Counted from the first letter of the stretch, positions 52,522 through 63,270 are shown. The stretch is 64,000 nt of DNA from Alphaproteobacteria bacterium (GCA_018830445.1 JAHJSN010000061.1:1-64000); one strand, 5' to 3'. The notes: generated by a model from the sequence alone, not told the origin. Made by a program: numbers and translations.

Positions 52522-53793
52522 ATGACCTTGGACTTTGATGCCGACATCGGACGAATGCGGGGCAAGGGCGGGGCTCAGTATGACGTCGGGAGCATCCGCA
52601 CGGATTTCCCGATCCTGTTCCGCGAGGTCTACGGTAAGCCGCTCGTCTATCTCGACAACGGTGCCAGCGCGCAGAAGCCCAGGGCCGTGCTCGAAGCGAT
52701 GGATCATGCCTACCGCTTCGATTACGCCAATGTGCATCGGGGGCTGCACTACCTTTCCAACACGGCGACGGCCAATTTCGAGGAAGCCCGCGAAACAACG
52801 CGCAGGTTCCTCAACGCCCAATCGAGCGATGAGATCATCTTCACGCGCAACGCGACGATGGCGATCAATCTGGTGGCGCAGTCGTGCGGGGGGCTGCTGA
52901 TCGGCGAGGGCGACGAGATCGTGCTGTCGATCATGGAGCACCACTCCAACATCGTGCCCTGGAACTATCACCGCGAGCGTTCCGGAGCGGTGATCAAGTG
53001 GGCACCTATCGCCGACAACGGCGAATTCCTCATCGAAGAGTTCGAGGCGCTTCTGACGCCGCGCACCAAGATTGTCGCCATCACACACATGTCGAACGTG
53101 CTGGGGACGGTGGTGCCGATCAAGCAGGTGATCAAGGCGGCCCACGATCGCGGAATACCGGTGCTCGTCGACGGCAGTCAGGCTGCGGTGCACATGCCGG
53201 TCGACGTGCGCGATCTCGACTGTGACTTCTATGTCTTTACCGGCCATAAGACATACGGTCCCTCGGGAATCGGCGTCCTTTACGGCAAGAAGGAACTGCT
53301 CGCGAAGATGCCGCCTTATGAGGGCGGTGGCGAGATGATCGATACGGTCACCGTCGACAAGGTGACGTATGCCGATCCACCGCACCGGTTCGAAGCGGGA
53401 ACGCCTGCGATCGTCGAGGCCATCGGACTCGGTGTGGCGCTCAACTACATGATGCAAATCGGCCGCGAGAATATAGCGGCGCATGAAGAAGAGCTCGGGC
53501 GCTACGCGATGGACAGGCTCAGCGAGTTCGACTGGCTGAAGATCCACGGGAAGGCGCCGGGCAAGGGAGCGATCGTATCGTTCTCGATCGACGGGCTTCA
53601 CCCTCACGATATTTCGACGATCATCGACCGCAGGGGGATCGCGGTGCGGGCCGGGCACCATTGCGCGCAGCCGCTGATGGACCGGCTGGGTGTCAGCGCG
53701 ACGTGCCGGGCCAGTTTTGCCATGTATAACACGCGTGAGGAAGTCGATGCTCTGGCCGACGCACTGGTTCATGCCAAGGAGTTTTTTGCGTGA
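52522..53793 (+). CDS. sufS: Cysteine desulfurase SufS
   Basis: A 423-residue group II cysteine desulfurase. The start segment RTDFPILFREVYGKPLVYLDNGASAQKP, the PLP Lys in TGHKTYGPSG, and RAGHHCAQPLM with the catalytic Cys all match SufS/CsdA. It passes persulfide to the scaffold, normally through SufE or SufU, neither of which is visible in this window. Overlaps the next gene by one base (TGATG). Confidence 0.97.
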   Translation: MTLDFDADIGRMRGKGGAQYDVGSIRTDFPILFREVYGKPLVYLDNGASAQKPRAVLEAMDHAYRFDYANVHRGLHYLSNTATANFEEARETTRRFLNAQSSDEIIFTRNATMAINLVAQSCGGLLIGEGDEIVLSIMEHHSNIVPWNYHRERSGAVIKWAPIADNGEFLIEEFEALLTPRTKIVAITHMSNVLGTVVPIKQVIKAAHDRGIPVLVDGSQAAVHMPVDVRDLDCDFYVFTGHKTYGPSGIGVLYGKKELLAKMPPYEGGGEMIDTVTVDKVTYADPPHRFEAGTPAIVEAIGLGVALNYMMQIGRENIAAHEEELGRYAMDRLSEFDWLKIHGKAPGKGAIVSFSIDGLHPHDISTIIDRRGIAVRAGHHCAQPLMDRLGVSATCRASFAMYNTREEVDALADALVHAKEFFA

Positions 53794-54290
53794 TGAATGA
53801 CAGGAAACCGCCGGGCAACGAGGATCATGCCGGCAAGGCTGCCGCCGCGGCGGCTTCGCTGGCGGCGAAGGCCGCTGAGCGCAGCGGTAATGCGGAGGTG
53901 GAAAGCGAAACGACCACGCAAGCGGCGCCGAGCGTTGCCGATGGCGGCACGCCGGTCGAAGGATCCGCGCTTTCCGAACAAGAACTCGAACAGCTCACGG
54001 CGGATATCATCGCCGCGCTGAAGACGGTGCAGGACCCGGAAATACCCTCCGACATCTACGAACTGGGACTCATCTACCGAGTCGATGTCGGCGACGAGCG
54101 AGAGGTCGAGATCGACATGACGCTGACGGCGCCGGGTTGTCCGGTTGCCGGTGAAATGCCCGGCTGGGTGGAGGATGCTGTGTCCTCGGTGCCAGGCGTC
54201 AAAAGCGTCACGGTCAAGCTGGTGTTCGATCCGCCGTGGGATATGAGCCGCATGTCGGACGAAGCCCGCCTCGAAATCGGGATGTTCTAA
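53793..54290 (+). CDS. SufT-like MIP18-family Fe-S assembly protein
   Basis: A 165-residue protein. The first 65 residues are Ala/Lys/Glu-rich and probably disordered. The rest is a MIP18 (DUF59) domain with LTADIIAALKTVQDPEIPSDIYELGLIYRVDV, LTAPGCPVAGEMPGWVEDAV (including the conserved Cys) and VKLVFDPPWDMSRMSDEARLEIGMF. Such SufT/PaaD-like proteins assist in Fe-S maturation. This is the last gene of the operon; sufA, which follows in many rhizobia, is missing. Confidence 0.9.
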   Translation: MNDRKPPGNEDHAGKAAAAAASLAAKAAERSGNAEVESETTTQAAPSVADGGTPVEGSALSEQELEQLTADIIAALKTVQDPEIPSDIYELGLIYRVDVGDEREVEIDMTLTAPGCPVAGEMPGWVEDAVSSVPGVKSVTVKLVFDPPWDMSRMSDEARLEIGMF

Positions 54291-54577
54291 GCCAGATCGA
54301 CGGACTTCAGCCGTTACCGTTCAGGCACGCCCTGGGACTCACATCATTGGTTTTGCCGTGCCCGCGTTCAGGCAGGAGCGGCCTGTGTTATTTTCGCTGG
54401 TCCGGCCGCGCTGATTTTCGGCCTCACTGGGCTGGGTGGGTAGCATGTAATCGTGCGCTTGCGCTACCGCAGGTTCCCAGGGTTTGGAAGGTGGTCTAAG
54501 GTCGCTCAAGTCAATAAAGATGGAACGCTGTCCCGGTTGTTGGTGGTGGCAGCGCATTTGAATGCGGAGAGTGACCG
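54291..54577. other. Gene-free interval after the suf operon
   Basis: Just under 300 bp where a sufA gene commonly sits in related operons. No A-type scaffold motif (C-terminal CGCG) is readable in any frame. It probably contains a terminator and the SDR gene promoter, but neither is distinct. Confidence 0.4.
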
Positions 54578-55297
54578 ATGGCGGAGACACGTACAGCGCT
54601 GGTGACCGGGGGGAACCGCGGGATCGGATTGGAGGTGGCCCGTCAGCTGGCAAGGCTCGGTGTGCTGACGGCAATCGGTTCGCGGGACCGGGCAAACGGC
54701 GAGGCGGCTGCCGCAGGGCTCGTTGCCGAGGGACTCGAGCCGGCGGTCGTCCAGCTTGACGTCACCAATTCGGAAAGTGTGCGGGCCGCCGTTGAGGAGA
54801 CCCGGCATCTGTTCGGGCGCATCGATATTCTCGTCAACAATGCAGGCATGGTGCCGGGATCCCTCGAAGCGTCGGCTGCATCCAATGTGGGGAACGTTCG
54901 CACCGAGGACATCCTGGCGACTTTCGATGCCAATACTCTTGGTCCTCTGCGGATGATCCAGGCGGTGCTTCCCTATATGCGCGCGGAAGGCTACGGGCGG
55001 ATCGTCAACGTGTCTTCGATGCTGGGTGAACTTGCCGACATGGGCGGAGCGCACACCGCGTACCGGATATCGAAAACCGCACTCAATGTGTTGACGCGAA
55101 CCGGGGCAGCCGACATCGGCGCGGGCAACATCAAGATCAACTCGGCCTGTCCAGGGTGGGTCAAGACGGATATGGGCGGGGCGAATGCACCGCGTTCGAC
55201 TGCTGAAGGGGCCGAGACGATCGTCTGGCTGGCGACTTTGGATGACGACGGGCCGACCGGCGGGTTCTTTCGCGACAAGAAACCAGTTGCCTGGTGA
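54578..55297 (+). CDS. Short-chain dehydrogenase/reductase
   Basis: A 239-residue classical SDR. The cofactor motif is TGGNRGIG (10-17), the NNAG motif follows ILV, the Ser is in VNVSSMLGE, and the catalytic YRISK is at about 166-170. The PGWVKTDMGG segment is also typical. It most resembles plant/bacterial carbonyl reductase-type SDRs; the substrate is unknown. ATG 54578 has a GGAGAG sequence upstream. A 71-bp gap precedes the next gene. Confidence 0.9.
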   Translation: MAETRTALVTGGNRGIGLEVARQLARLGVLTAIGSRDRANGEAAAAGLVAEGLEPAVVQLDVTNSESVRAAVEETRHLFGRIDILVNNAGMVPGSLEASAASNVGNVRTEDILATFDANTLGPLRMIQAVLPYMRAEGYGRIVNVSSMLGELADMGGAHTAYRISKTALNVLTRTGAADIGAGNIKINSACPGWVKTDMGGANAPRSTAEGAETIVWLATLDDDGPTGGFFRDKKPVAW

Positions 55298-55368
55298 TGC
55301 GTTGACAGACCGTGGCGGTCGTTGCCTGAGGCAACTTGCCGAGCCGGAAATCTGGAGAGCCGTTGACT

Positions 55369-55881
55369 ATGGGCCATGCATTGAGATTGTTTGCCGGTCC
55401 ACTGATGGCCATGCGGGCCTTTGCGGATGCGTCCGATCACGCGCGCATCTACCGGTTGCGGCCCGAAGGCGCGCTGTACGTGGTGCCGCTCGACGACGAC
55501 CTGCATGACGACCTGCACAGCATTGTCGGGACCGGTGACTGGCTGGAGAACGGTCCGCGCATTTCGACCGGAGACATGGTCTTCGCAGCGCGCGCTTCGA
55601 AGGGGGCGGCGGTTGCCTATCTCGAAACCGAATACTTCGGTGGAATCGGGGAGCAGAGTTCGGCACTGTGGAAGGATGGGCAGTTGGTGCTGGGGCCGCT
55701 GCACATGGACGGCTCCGCGTCACGCCGTCCGCGCTCGCTGTGGCCGATCAATGCCGCGTTGAGGGGACTGGGTGTGAGGATCGAAGGTTCGCAGTACGTC
55801 GATGAGTTCGAAATCTTCGGGCTTCTGGATTACCGCAGCCACGACGATATTGCCGCGAAGGGGCATCCACTCGACGGTTGA
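55369..55881 (+). CDS. Conserved hypothetical protein
   Basis: About 170 residues, no membrane span or signal. I do not recognise the family with confidence. It shows RIYRLRPEGALYVVPLDDDLHDDLH, AAVAYLETEYFGGIGEQSSALWKDGQLVLGP and a C-terminal WPINAALRGLGVRIEGSQYVDEFEIFGLLDYRSHDDI, a compact alpha/beta protein. The GGIGEQSSALWKDG segment recalls a conserved family often next to unrelated genes in bacteria. ATG 55369 is chosen with GGAGAG upstream. Followed by a heptamer repeat. Confidence 0.7.
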   Translation: MGHALRLFAGPLMAMRAFADASDHARIYRLRPEGALYVVPLDDDLHDDLHSIVGTGDWLENGPRISTGDMVFAARASKGAAVAYLETEYFGGIGEQSSALWKDGQLVLGPLHMDGSASRRPRSLWPINAALRGLGVRIEGSQYVDEFEIFGLLDYRSHDDIAAKGHPLDG

Positions 55882-55892
55882 AAAGGCACGAG

Positions 55893-55929
55893 GATCTGGG
55901 CTCTGGGATCTGGGCTCTGGGATCTGGGC
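55893..55929. repeat. Short heptanucleotide minisatellite
   Basis: Five tandem 7-bp units alternate TCTGGGC and TCTGGGA (55895-55929), plus a partial unit before them, so the longer period is 14 bp. It lies between two convergent genes. The 7-bp period and the CTGGG-like sequence recall the repeat before tetR at 7987-8118. Confidence 0.88.
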
Positions 55930-55965
55930 GCAGGGCCGGCACTCCGGCAAGCCTGTGCGCTTCGA

Positions 55966-56145
55966 TCAGAGGCCGCGCACGAGATTTCCGACCATCAGCG
56001 TCAGATAGGCGGTCATCGCCAGCCAGAAGTTCTGGTGGGGAATGTAGCGGGGAACGGGGATGAAACCCATCTGGCTTATGAGCGCCAGTATGGCAAGGAT
56101 GAACGAGATCAGGAAAATGACGATGGTCGGCGGGTTGAGACGCAT
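55966..56145 (-). CDS. Small two-span membrane protein
   Basis: A 59-residue protein (ATG 56145, with a GAGGAG ribosome site). Two hydrophobic spans cover nearly the whole chain: TIVIFLISFILAILALISQM and FWLAMTAYLTLMVGNLV, separated by a short FIPVPRYIPHQN turn. It looks real and conserved rather than a shadow, but no function can be stated. Confidence 0.75.
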   Translation of the reverse strand: MRLNPPTIVIFLISFILAILALISQMGFIPVPRYIPHQNFWLAMTAYLTLMVGNLVRGL

Positions 56146-56271
56146 GGCCACTCCTCGCGATTGCTTTTTCCGCCACCAAGCGCATGACGGCCCCGCCGGA
56201 TTTATCCGACGCGGGAGCCTGTGTCCAGTTCTTGAGCGGTCTGCGGGGTCAGCCGGGACTGTCCGGCGCTC

Positions 56272-56793
56272 TTAAAGTTCGTGGGGAGGCTGTCTTGATA
56301 CCTGGATGAAGCCGCTCAATTGTTCTTCAGCCTCGATCACGAGATGCACCGGCCGTCCCTGCCCGCCTACCGGGCGCAGGGTTACGATCAGCGGGCTCTT
56401 GCGAATGCCGGAGGTCGAGACATCGGTATCCAGCAGTCCCGCCGGTCCCTCCTTCACGGATACGACTTCCAGGGTGCGTTCGACACCGTTCATGGCAATT
56501 GAGATAAGATTACCGATGGCGAGGCTGCCTTGAACGTTCCAGGTTGCCGGTGTCGCGTTGGTAGCGCGGGCGTCACCCAGCCAAAAGTCTTCGCTGCCGG
56601 CAACCGGCTGGCTGACTTGGGCCTGGGAGCGTTCCTTAAAGGTGGAAGTGTAATTGGGGTCTGCAAACGCGGTGCCGAATTCGGCGCGGAGCAGGCCGTC
56701 ACCTGTCGCGTACAAGGACGCCATGGCTGCGAGAGTGGCGATTGCGGCAATGGCGAACGGAAAACCTGTCAATCGAATTCCAGTCCAGAACAT
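56272..56793 (-). CDS. Membrane-anchored protein of unknown function
   Basis: A 173-residue protein with one N-terminal hydrophobic segment (about 10-31). After it come beta-rich stretches, ATWNVQGSLAIGNLISIAMNGVERTLEVVSVK and SPLIVTLRPVGGQGRPVHLVIEAEEQL. It probably sits in the periplasm attached to the membrane. No family recognised. The ATG at 56793 follows weak ribosome-site sequence. Confidence 0.65.
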   Translation of the reverse strand: MFWTGIRLTGFPFAIAAIATLAAMASLYATGDGLLRAEFGTAFADPNYTSTFKERSQAQVSQPVAGSEDFWLGDARATNATPATWNVQGSLAIGNLISIAMNGVERTLEVVSVKEGPAGLLDTDVSTSGIRKSPLIVTLRPVGGQGRPVHLVIEAEEQLSGFIQVSRQPPHEL

Positions 56794-56826
56794 GACAGAA
56801 GCGCTCCAGGAATGATTGCGATGCCG

Positions 56827-56878
56827 CTAGTGTTCCGACTGTTAAGGCTGGTCTTCCTGCATCAGCCCGGAACTCTAG
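56827..56878. repeat. CTAG-terminated palindromic element, short variant E
   Basis: 52 bp bounded by CTAGTGTTCCG and CCGGAACTCTAG. The core has a small stem GGCTG/CAGCC different from types 1-3. The same length as the element at 59746-59797, which has a different core. It lies just upstream of the leftward gene at 56272-56793. Confidence 0.75.
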
Positions 56879-57011
56879 CTTAGTCCTTGTTTGTATTCAT
56901 GATTTGCACACGTGAGCGGACCTTGGCCCGGACTCAATTGCGAGACTGCGAACACGAGCCCACTATATGGGGAAACATTACGAAATCCCAAGGTGAACCG
57001 GATCAATGTGT

Positions 57012-57368
57012 TTATAACCGCCGCCGGATCACGCGGGCCTGACTTTGTGCGAAGCGGCGGAACAGGGCCAGATTGAATGCGTAGATCAAGGCGAACATGG
57101 CGGCCATGACCGACAGGGCGGACCAGCCATCGGTAAAGCGGAACGGTTTGGTTTCCGCCGCCATTGGACTTAGCTCAGGTTTGCCGAGACCACCGGTGAA
57201 ACGGTAGTCGGCGGCGTTAGCCTTGATTGAAAGCACTTCACTGACTTGAGGGAGATCGCGCGGCGGTTCGCCGCCCAGCAGCAGCATCGCCAGCACCGAA
57301 AATATTGCGAGCCCTACCAATACATCCAGCCCAAAGCGGCGCAGATCGCCAAGTATTCCGGCCTGCAT
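57012..57368 (-). CDS. Two-span membrane protein of unknown function
   Basis: A 118-residue protein starting at ATG 57368 (GGAGGG 8 nt upstream; the longer frame is not needed). Hydrophobic spans lie at about 17-35 (VLVGLAIFSVLAMLLLGG) and 82-103 (LSVMAAMFALIYAFNLALF). A soluble loop of about 45 residues lies between, and a basic tail QARVIRRRL follows. No named family. Confidence 0.7.
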   Translation of the reverse strand: MQAGILGDLRRFGLDVLVGLAIFSVLAMLLLGGEPPRDLPQVSEVLSIKANAADYRFTGGLGKPELSPMAAETKPFRFTDGWSALSVMAAMFALIYAFNLALFRRFAQSQARVIRRRL

Positions 57369-57604
57369 CGTGCTGCCCTCCATTCGTGGTGGTTCGATCG
57401 TGAGGCGAATCCCGCCTATGCAACAGAAGACCCAGGGTGTGGCGGGGCAAGGTCCAGATTGTGGCAGGGCGGGGTCTTTGTGATGCCGTCGGCGGGTCGC
57501 GCGCTGGGTGTGGCCTACTGGTCGCACCGGTCAGGCGCTTCGTCTTATTGCGAGGGAGGATTTACGGAGGTAGCTTGCCGCCGATCGCCGTGCTGCCTGT
57601 TTGA

Positions 57605-58861
<1,257 letters not shown>

Positions 58862-58940
58862 CCTACGCGTTGCGCGCAATGTGACCATTGACGAAGTCAT
58901 TTACGGTGAGGCGCATCGGGCGCATGCGGCCGTCGGCAAT

Positions 58941-58981
58941 AAAAACCCCGCGGCGCTGGGCCTGGCCCATGCGGCGCGGGG
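58941..58981 (-). terminator. Terminator hairpin of the small Cys-rich gene
   Basis: An 11-bp stem CCCCGCGGCGC/GCGGCGCGGGG with one mismatch. AAAAA just before it on the plus strand becomes a U-run after the hairpin on the minus strand. It ends the leftward gene at 59090. Confidence 0.75.
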
Positions 58982-59089
58982 AGTTCGGCCGTTTCGTCGA
59001 GGAGGCAACTATGAAGCGGCCGTTTCGGGAGTGGCTGCGGCGAGCCGTCGTTTATCCAAATGCCGAGCAGCAAAAATGCTGCACGTCGG

Positions 59090-59374
59090 CTACTTCTTGG
59101 AACAATCGGCGATTTGCTGTTCGCGGCCCTGTGCGGCGGTCTTCCACTCGTCCGGGGAGACACCCTTGCACCATTCCATGTGGCGGCCGAGGTCTGCGTG
59201 CCAGGCAACGCCGGTGAAGCCGCACTTCAGGCGTTCGTTGTCCTGCTGCTGCTTGAGGGCTGTGGCCGCGTACCATTGGCAGTTGGACTGGGCGTGCGCT
59301 GTCGCGGCGAGTCCGAGCTGGGCTGCCACGGCAGCGGTTAGGATCAGAGCTTTGCGTATCGAGAGCACCGTCAT
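59090..59374 (-). CDS. Small exported four-cysteine protein
   Basis: A 94-residue protein with a signal peptide (TVLSIRKALILTAAVAAQLGLAATAHAQ). Four cysteines remain in the mature part: NCQWYA, RLKCGFTG, MEWCKG and ADCSKK. Aromatic residues and Lys/Gln-rich helices surround them. Two disulfides are likely. No family recognised with certainty. An AAGGAG site precedes ATG 59374, and a terminator follows the stop. Confidence 0.72.
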   Translation of the reverse strand: MTVLSIRKALILTAAVAAQLGLAATAHAQSNCQWYAATALKQQQDNERLKCGFTGVAWHADLGRHMEWCKGVSPDEWKTAAQGREQQIADCSKK

Positions 59375-59919
59375 TTTCTCCTTCCTCGGCTCGGGCTGGC
59401 GCGTGCCGTGCCCATGAGCCCCCTTAGTTTGCGGACCGGGGCGTCCTGCCGCTATTCTATCCACCCATCGCCGTTCGAGACCTTAGAAAGCGAGTGGCGG
59501 TTGTCTACTTTTCTGCGGTGGAATGCCAAAAAGCATCACCCCATGACGGCAAACTAGCAAGCGGGATATGAACCCGCACTGAATGCTTTTTTTGCATGTT
59601 TGACAGTGTATTAAGGTTTCAATTGAGGCGATGGGGCCGGTGCGGGTGCGGATTTTTCACGGAAAGAAGGCGTATTTTCAGTCGACGGCTCGATCTCCGC
59701 CGTTGATAGCGGCTGTGCGGCAGCAAAGGGCCTGAGCGAATCGGCCTAGGGTCACGACCCTGACACTTGGTTTCCAAGCGTCGGCCCGGAGCCCTAGTTC
59801 GGTACTTTGTCTGCGTTCTCTATGTACTGACGTTTGGCGGCCGGTGAGCGAAATCAAACGTCTGTTCCTGACCACCGGGGTTCGGCTTGAACAGACGAGC
59901 GCGGATTCAGCGAGTGCAA
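59375..59919. other. Gene-free interval before recQ
   Basis: 545 bp holding the promoters of the divergent genes and, at 59746-59797, one short palindromic element. The AT-rich patch 59570-59630 is a likely promoter area. An in-frame TTG at 59887 could extend recQ slightly. No other gene seen. Confidence 0.4.
59746..59797. repeat. CTAG-terminated palindromic element, short variant F
   Basis: 52 bp with CTAGGG and CCCTAG ends. The core GACACTTGG/CCAAGCGTC has one mismatch and a TTT loop. That core matches core type 3 (GACACTTGG) at 17337-17345, so F looks like a compact type 3 element whose long loop has been lost. Confidence 0.75.
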
Positions 59920-62112
59920 ATGGCCGGAGCCACATTTCCTGATCACGACCAGCCGCATTCGCTGGGCGAAGCGCAACGCGTTCTGCAGAGCGTGTTCGGT
60001 TACAAGGCGTTCCGTTCGCACCAGCAAGGTATCATCGATGCGCTGGTTGGCGGCGGGGACTGCCTCGCACTGATGCCGACAGGCGGCGGCAAGTCGCTTT
60101 GCTACCAGATTCCAGCGCTCGTCAGGCGGGGCACCGGCGTTGTGGTATCGCCGCTTATTGCGCTGATGCAGGATCAAGTCGACGCGCTCAAAGAACTCGG
60201 CGTCAGGGCGGCGTTCCTCAATTCGAGCCTCAGTTATCCCGAGCAGATGGACGTAACGGACAAGCTGCGGGGGGGTGCGCTCGATCTCATCTACGTCGCG
60301 CCGGAACGGCTGGTACAGGAGCGGATGCTCGATCTCCTGGCGGCGTGCGACATCTCGCTGTTCGCGATCGACGAAGCGCATTGCGTGTCACAGTGGGGTC
60401 ATGATTTCCGGCCCGAGTATCAGCAATTGCGGATTCTGGCCGAACGCTTTCCGAGCGTTCCGCGTGTGGCGCTGACGGCGACAGCCGACGAGCGGACGCG
60501 CGAAGAAATCGTGCGGGAATTGAAGCTTGAAGGCGCGCAACGGTTCGTCGCGAGTTTCGACCGGCCCAATATCCGCTACCGTATCGCGGAACTCGGCGGG
60601 ACTTCGGCGCGCGAGAAACTGTGGCAATTCATTTCGAACGAGCACGCCGACAATGCCGGCATCGTCTACTGCCTGTCGCGGCGCGGCGTCGAGGAGACGG
60701 CCGAGTGGCTGGCGCGCAAGGGGCGCACGGCGCTGCCATATCACGCCGGGCTTCCCGCCGAGCAGCGTGCGAAAACGCAATCACGCTTCCTTGCCGATGA
60801 CGGGGTCATCATCTGCGCGACGATCGCATTCGGCATGGGGATCGACAAGCCGGACGTCCGGTTTGTCGCGCATCTCAATCTGCCGAAGTCGGTGGAAGCC
60901 TATTACCAGGAGACGGGGCGCGCGGGGCGTGACGGGGAACCGGCGGATGCGTGGATGGCCTACGGGCTGCAGGACATCATCCAGCAGCGCCAGTGGATCG
61001 AAGCCAGCGAAGGTTCGGAAACCCACAAGCGCGTGCAGCGGCAGAAACTCGACGCGCTGATCGGGCTGGCCGAGATGGTGGGTTGCCGGCGGCAGCCGCT
61101 GCTCGCCTATTTCAGCGAGACGCTGCCTCAGCCGTGCGGCAACTGCGACAATTGCCTGGAGCCGCCGACGACGATCGACGGAACGGTCGCGGCGCAAAAG
61201 GCCTTGTCGGCGGTTTATCGCACCGGGCAGCGCTACGGTGTCGGCTATCTCGTCGACGTGCTGACGGGCAAGGAAAACGAGCGGGCGATTTCGAATGGCC
61301 ATGACCGGCTGTCGGTGTTCGGCATCGGCAAGGAGTTCGAGGCACCGGCCTGGCGAAATCTCTATCAGCAGCTGGTCGCTGCCGGCTTCCTTGTCGGCGA
61401 CAGCGACGGCTATGGCAAGCTGCAATTGACGCAAGCCGCGCGGCCGCTACTGCGTGGCGAAACGAAATTCCGGATGCGGGAATTCAAGAAGGCGGCGGCA
61501 GGCGCAGCGCGCGGGGGCAAGCGCGGTGAGCGCGGCGGACGCAAGGCGGCCCAGCCGGTGCCGCCACAGAATGCGGCACTCTACGAAGAGCTGAAGCAGC
61601 TTCGCGCGCGGCTCGCCGCTGACGCCAAGGTGCCGCCCTACGTCATCTGCCACGACAAGACGTTATTGGAACTGGCCGAGAAGCGCCCGGCCAACAAGAT
61701 GCAGCTTGGCGACATCACCGGGCTCGGCACGGTCAAGATCAAGCGCTATGGCGACGAGCTGCTCGGTGTGATCGGGGGCAAGCCGAAGCATCCGCTGCTC
61801 GTCAACCAATTGTCGGCGACGATCAATGCGACCTTAGCCCTGCACCTTGAAGGCTTCGATGCCGAGACGATCGCGGCGAAGCGCGATATGCAGGTGGAAA
61901 CGATCCACGGGCACTTTGCCGAAGCGATCGAAGCGGGGCTCCTCACGTGCGACGACGTGCTGCTTCTGGAGCCGGAGGATCTCGAGGCGATCCACGACGC
62001 ATTCGAGACCTGCGAGACTTTGGAGACCGGCAAGCTCGGCCCGGCGCACGCGGCGCTCGACGGGCGCTTCGATTTCGGCTTGCTGAAATGCGTTCTGGCT
62101 GAGCTGGGGTAG
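59920..62112 (+). CDS. recQ: ATP-dependent DNA helicase RecQ
   Basis: A 730-residue 3'-5' helicase. Motif I is [20 protein letters not shown] appears as IDEAHC, and [20 protein letters not shown] and the motif VI segment [18 protein letters not shown] are present. A zinc-binding [11 protein letters not shown] follows, then a winged-helix RQC domain. An HRDC domain is at about 545-620 ([30 protein letters not shown]), and a C-terminal HTH-like region with [25 protein letters not shown] ends the protein. The ATG at 59920 is preferred over the TTG at 59887. Roles in recombination repair by homology. Confidence 0.95.
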   Translation: MAGATFPDHDQPHSLGEAQRVLQSVFGYKAFRSHQQGIIDALVGGGDCLALMPTGGGKSLCYQIPALVRRGTGVVVSPLIALMQDQVDALKELGVRAAFLNSSLSYPEQMDVTDKLRGGALDLIYVAPERLVQERMLDLLAACDISLFAIDEAHCVSQWGHDFRPEYQQLRILAERFPSVPRVALTATADERTREEIVRELKLEGAQRFVASFDRPNIRYRIAELGGTSAREKLWQFISNEHADNAGIVYCLSRRGVEETAEWLARKGRTALPYHAGLPAEQRAKTQSRFLADDGVIICATIAFGMGIDKPDVRFVAHLNLPKSVEAYYQETGRAGRDGEPADAWMAYGLQDIIQQRQWIEASEGSETHKRVQRQKLDALIGLAEMVGCRRQPLLAYFSETLPQPCGNCDNCLEPPTTIDGTVAAQKALSAVYRTGQRYGVGYLVDVLTGKENERAISNGHDRLSVFGIGKEFEAPAWRNLYQQLVAAGFLVGDSDGYGKLQLTQAARPLLRGETKFRMREFKKAAAGAARGGKRGERGGRKAAQPVPPQNAALYEELKQLRARLAADAKVPPYVICHDKTLLELAEKRPANKMQLGDITGLGTVKIKRYGDELLGVIGGKPKHPLLVNQLSATINATLALHLEGFDAETIAAKRDMQVETIHGHFAEAIEAGLLTCDDVLLLEPEDLEAIHDAFETCETLETGKLGPAHAALDGRFDFGLLKCVLAELG

Positions 62113-62466
62113 GGGGGCAGCTTTTCGCTAATGGCGGACGTATTGAGGTTGGCGTGGGTGAGCCGGAAGGGACCGTGCGCCGTAAAGATCCTGCGATATT
62201 GCCTGTTCGGCGGCACGTCTGGGCAGTCCAAGCGCACTGTCCAACACTGGCAGTCGACAGTCGGGGCACCATCGAAGACTTGCAACGATCCGCTTCGGGA
62301 GTGCGGGCTTTATCATCAAGGCGCCGAAGTGCGCGGCTGACCGAGTGGGGCAATGCCACAATTGCGTTGGAGTGGTTGACGTGAGCGGCTCCCAGCGTCA
62401 GAATGCTCAAGAAACATTCGGCGCGTGGTAGTTTGGTTGACCCAAGCCGCTCCTGAAGGAAGAAAA

Positions 62467-62988
62467 ATGATTTTTCCCTGCCCATACCTGTTCCGCGCTC
62501 TTGTTGTTCTCTTGGCCGTTGTCGCGATGGCGCCCTGGTCACCTCCCGCTACGGCCGAAGCTTCACCACAGTTGGTTGCCTTCGTCGGATTCCGGATCAT
62601 CAACGACTCGATGGAACCGGTCAGTGACGACGAGAAGAACCGTGCTCAACTGCTCGACGCCTTGTTAAAGGAGAAGCTCGAGGCCACCGGACGCTTCAAG
62701 TTTGTCCCGATTCCCGACAGCATGCGCTCAGAGATCGACGCCGGTCCCTTCATTGGCGAATGCAATGGTTGCGAAATCGACTATGGCCGCAAGTTGGGTG
62801 CCGATCTCATCGCCTGGGGGACGGTCCAGAAGGTCTCAAACCTCATTCTCAATTTGAATGTCTACATGGGCAGTGTCGAAACGGGCCAGATGACCTACAT
62901 AAAGAGCGTCGACATCCGCGGTAACACCGACACGTCATGGACGAAGGGCCTGGGGTGGATGCTGAAGTACTATATGCCCGGCAACTAA
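62467..62988 (+). CDS. DUF3280-like exported protein
   Basis: A 173-residue protein with a signal peptide (PCPYLFRALVVLLAVVAMAPWSPPATAEA). The mature domain matches what I remember of the DUF3280 family: LVAFVGFRIINDSMEP, GECNGCEIDYGRKLGADLIAWGTVQKVSNLILNLNVYM and SVDIRGNTDTSWTKGLGWML. The ECNGCE pair of Cys may form a disulfide. Members occur near periplasmic oxidation systems in other bacteria, but no such genes are here. ATG 62467 follows GGAAG. Function unknown. Confidence 0.75.
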   Translation: MIFPCPYLFRALVVLLAVVAMAPWSPPATAEASPQLVAFVGFRIINDSMEPVSDDEKNRAQLLDALLKEKLEATGRFKFVPIPDSMRSEIDAGPFIGECNGCEIDYGRKLGADLIAWGTVQKVSNLILNLNVYMGSVETGQMTYIKSVDIRGNTDTSWTKGLGWMLKYYMPGN

Positions 62989-63270
62989 GAGACGATCAGA
63001 TCGGAAGCAGAATGGGCCGCGCCCACACTTCCTTTTGGCAAGTAGGGCGGGGAAAGATGAGCGACTTGCAGGGCGGGTTTTAGCGAGGCGTAACCCGCCG
63101 TGAAGCGTTCGTCACCCGGTGAGCAATTTGGTGGATTTCGCTTGGCTCTATCCGCCCTACACGAGACCGCAAGTTCCATTCACCCAGTGCGCTCCGGGCG
63201 GACAACGGTTTTTCCTGGAGATGTGGTTCAGGAAAGCAGTTCGGCGATTGCCGGTTCCCCCTAAATTCCA
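62989..63270. other. Gene-free interval before groL
   Basis: No supported gene. Short frames here are not convincing. The region ends at the groL terminator. Confidence 0.4.

Noticed and set aside
52510-53772. 420-codon minus-strand ORF opposite sufS
   Set aside because: Mirror frame of a conserved gene; His/Arg/Asp-rich without family features.
54291-54577. Searched for a sufA gene or remnant after the sufT-like gene
   Set aside because: No frame shows the A-type scaffold Cys pattern, and the interval is too short for a complete gene.
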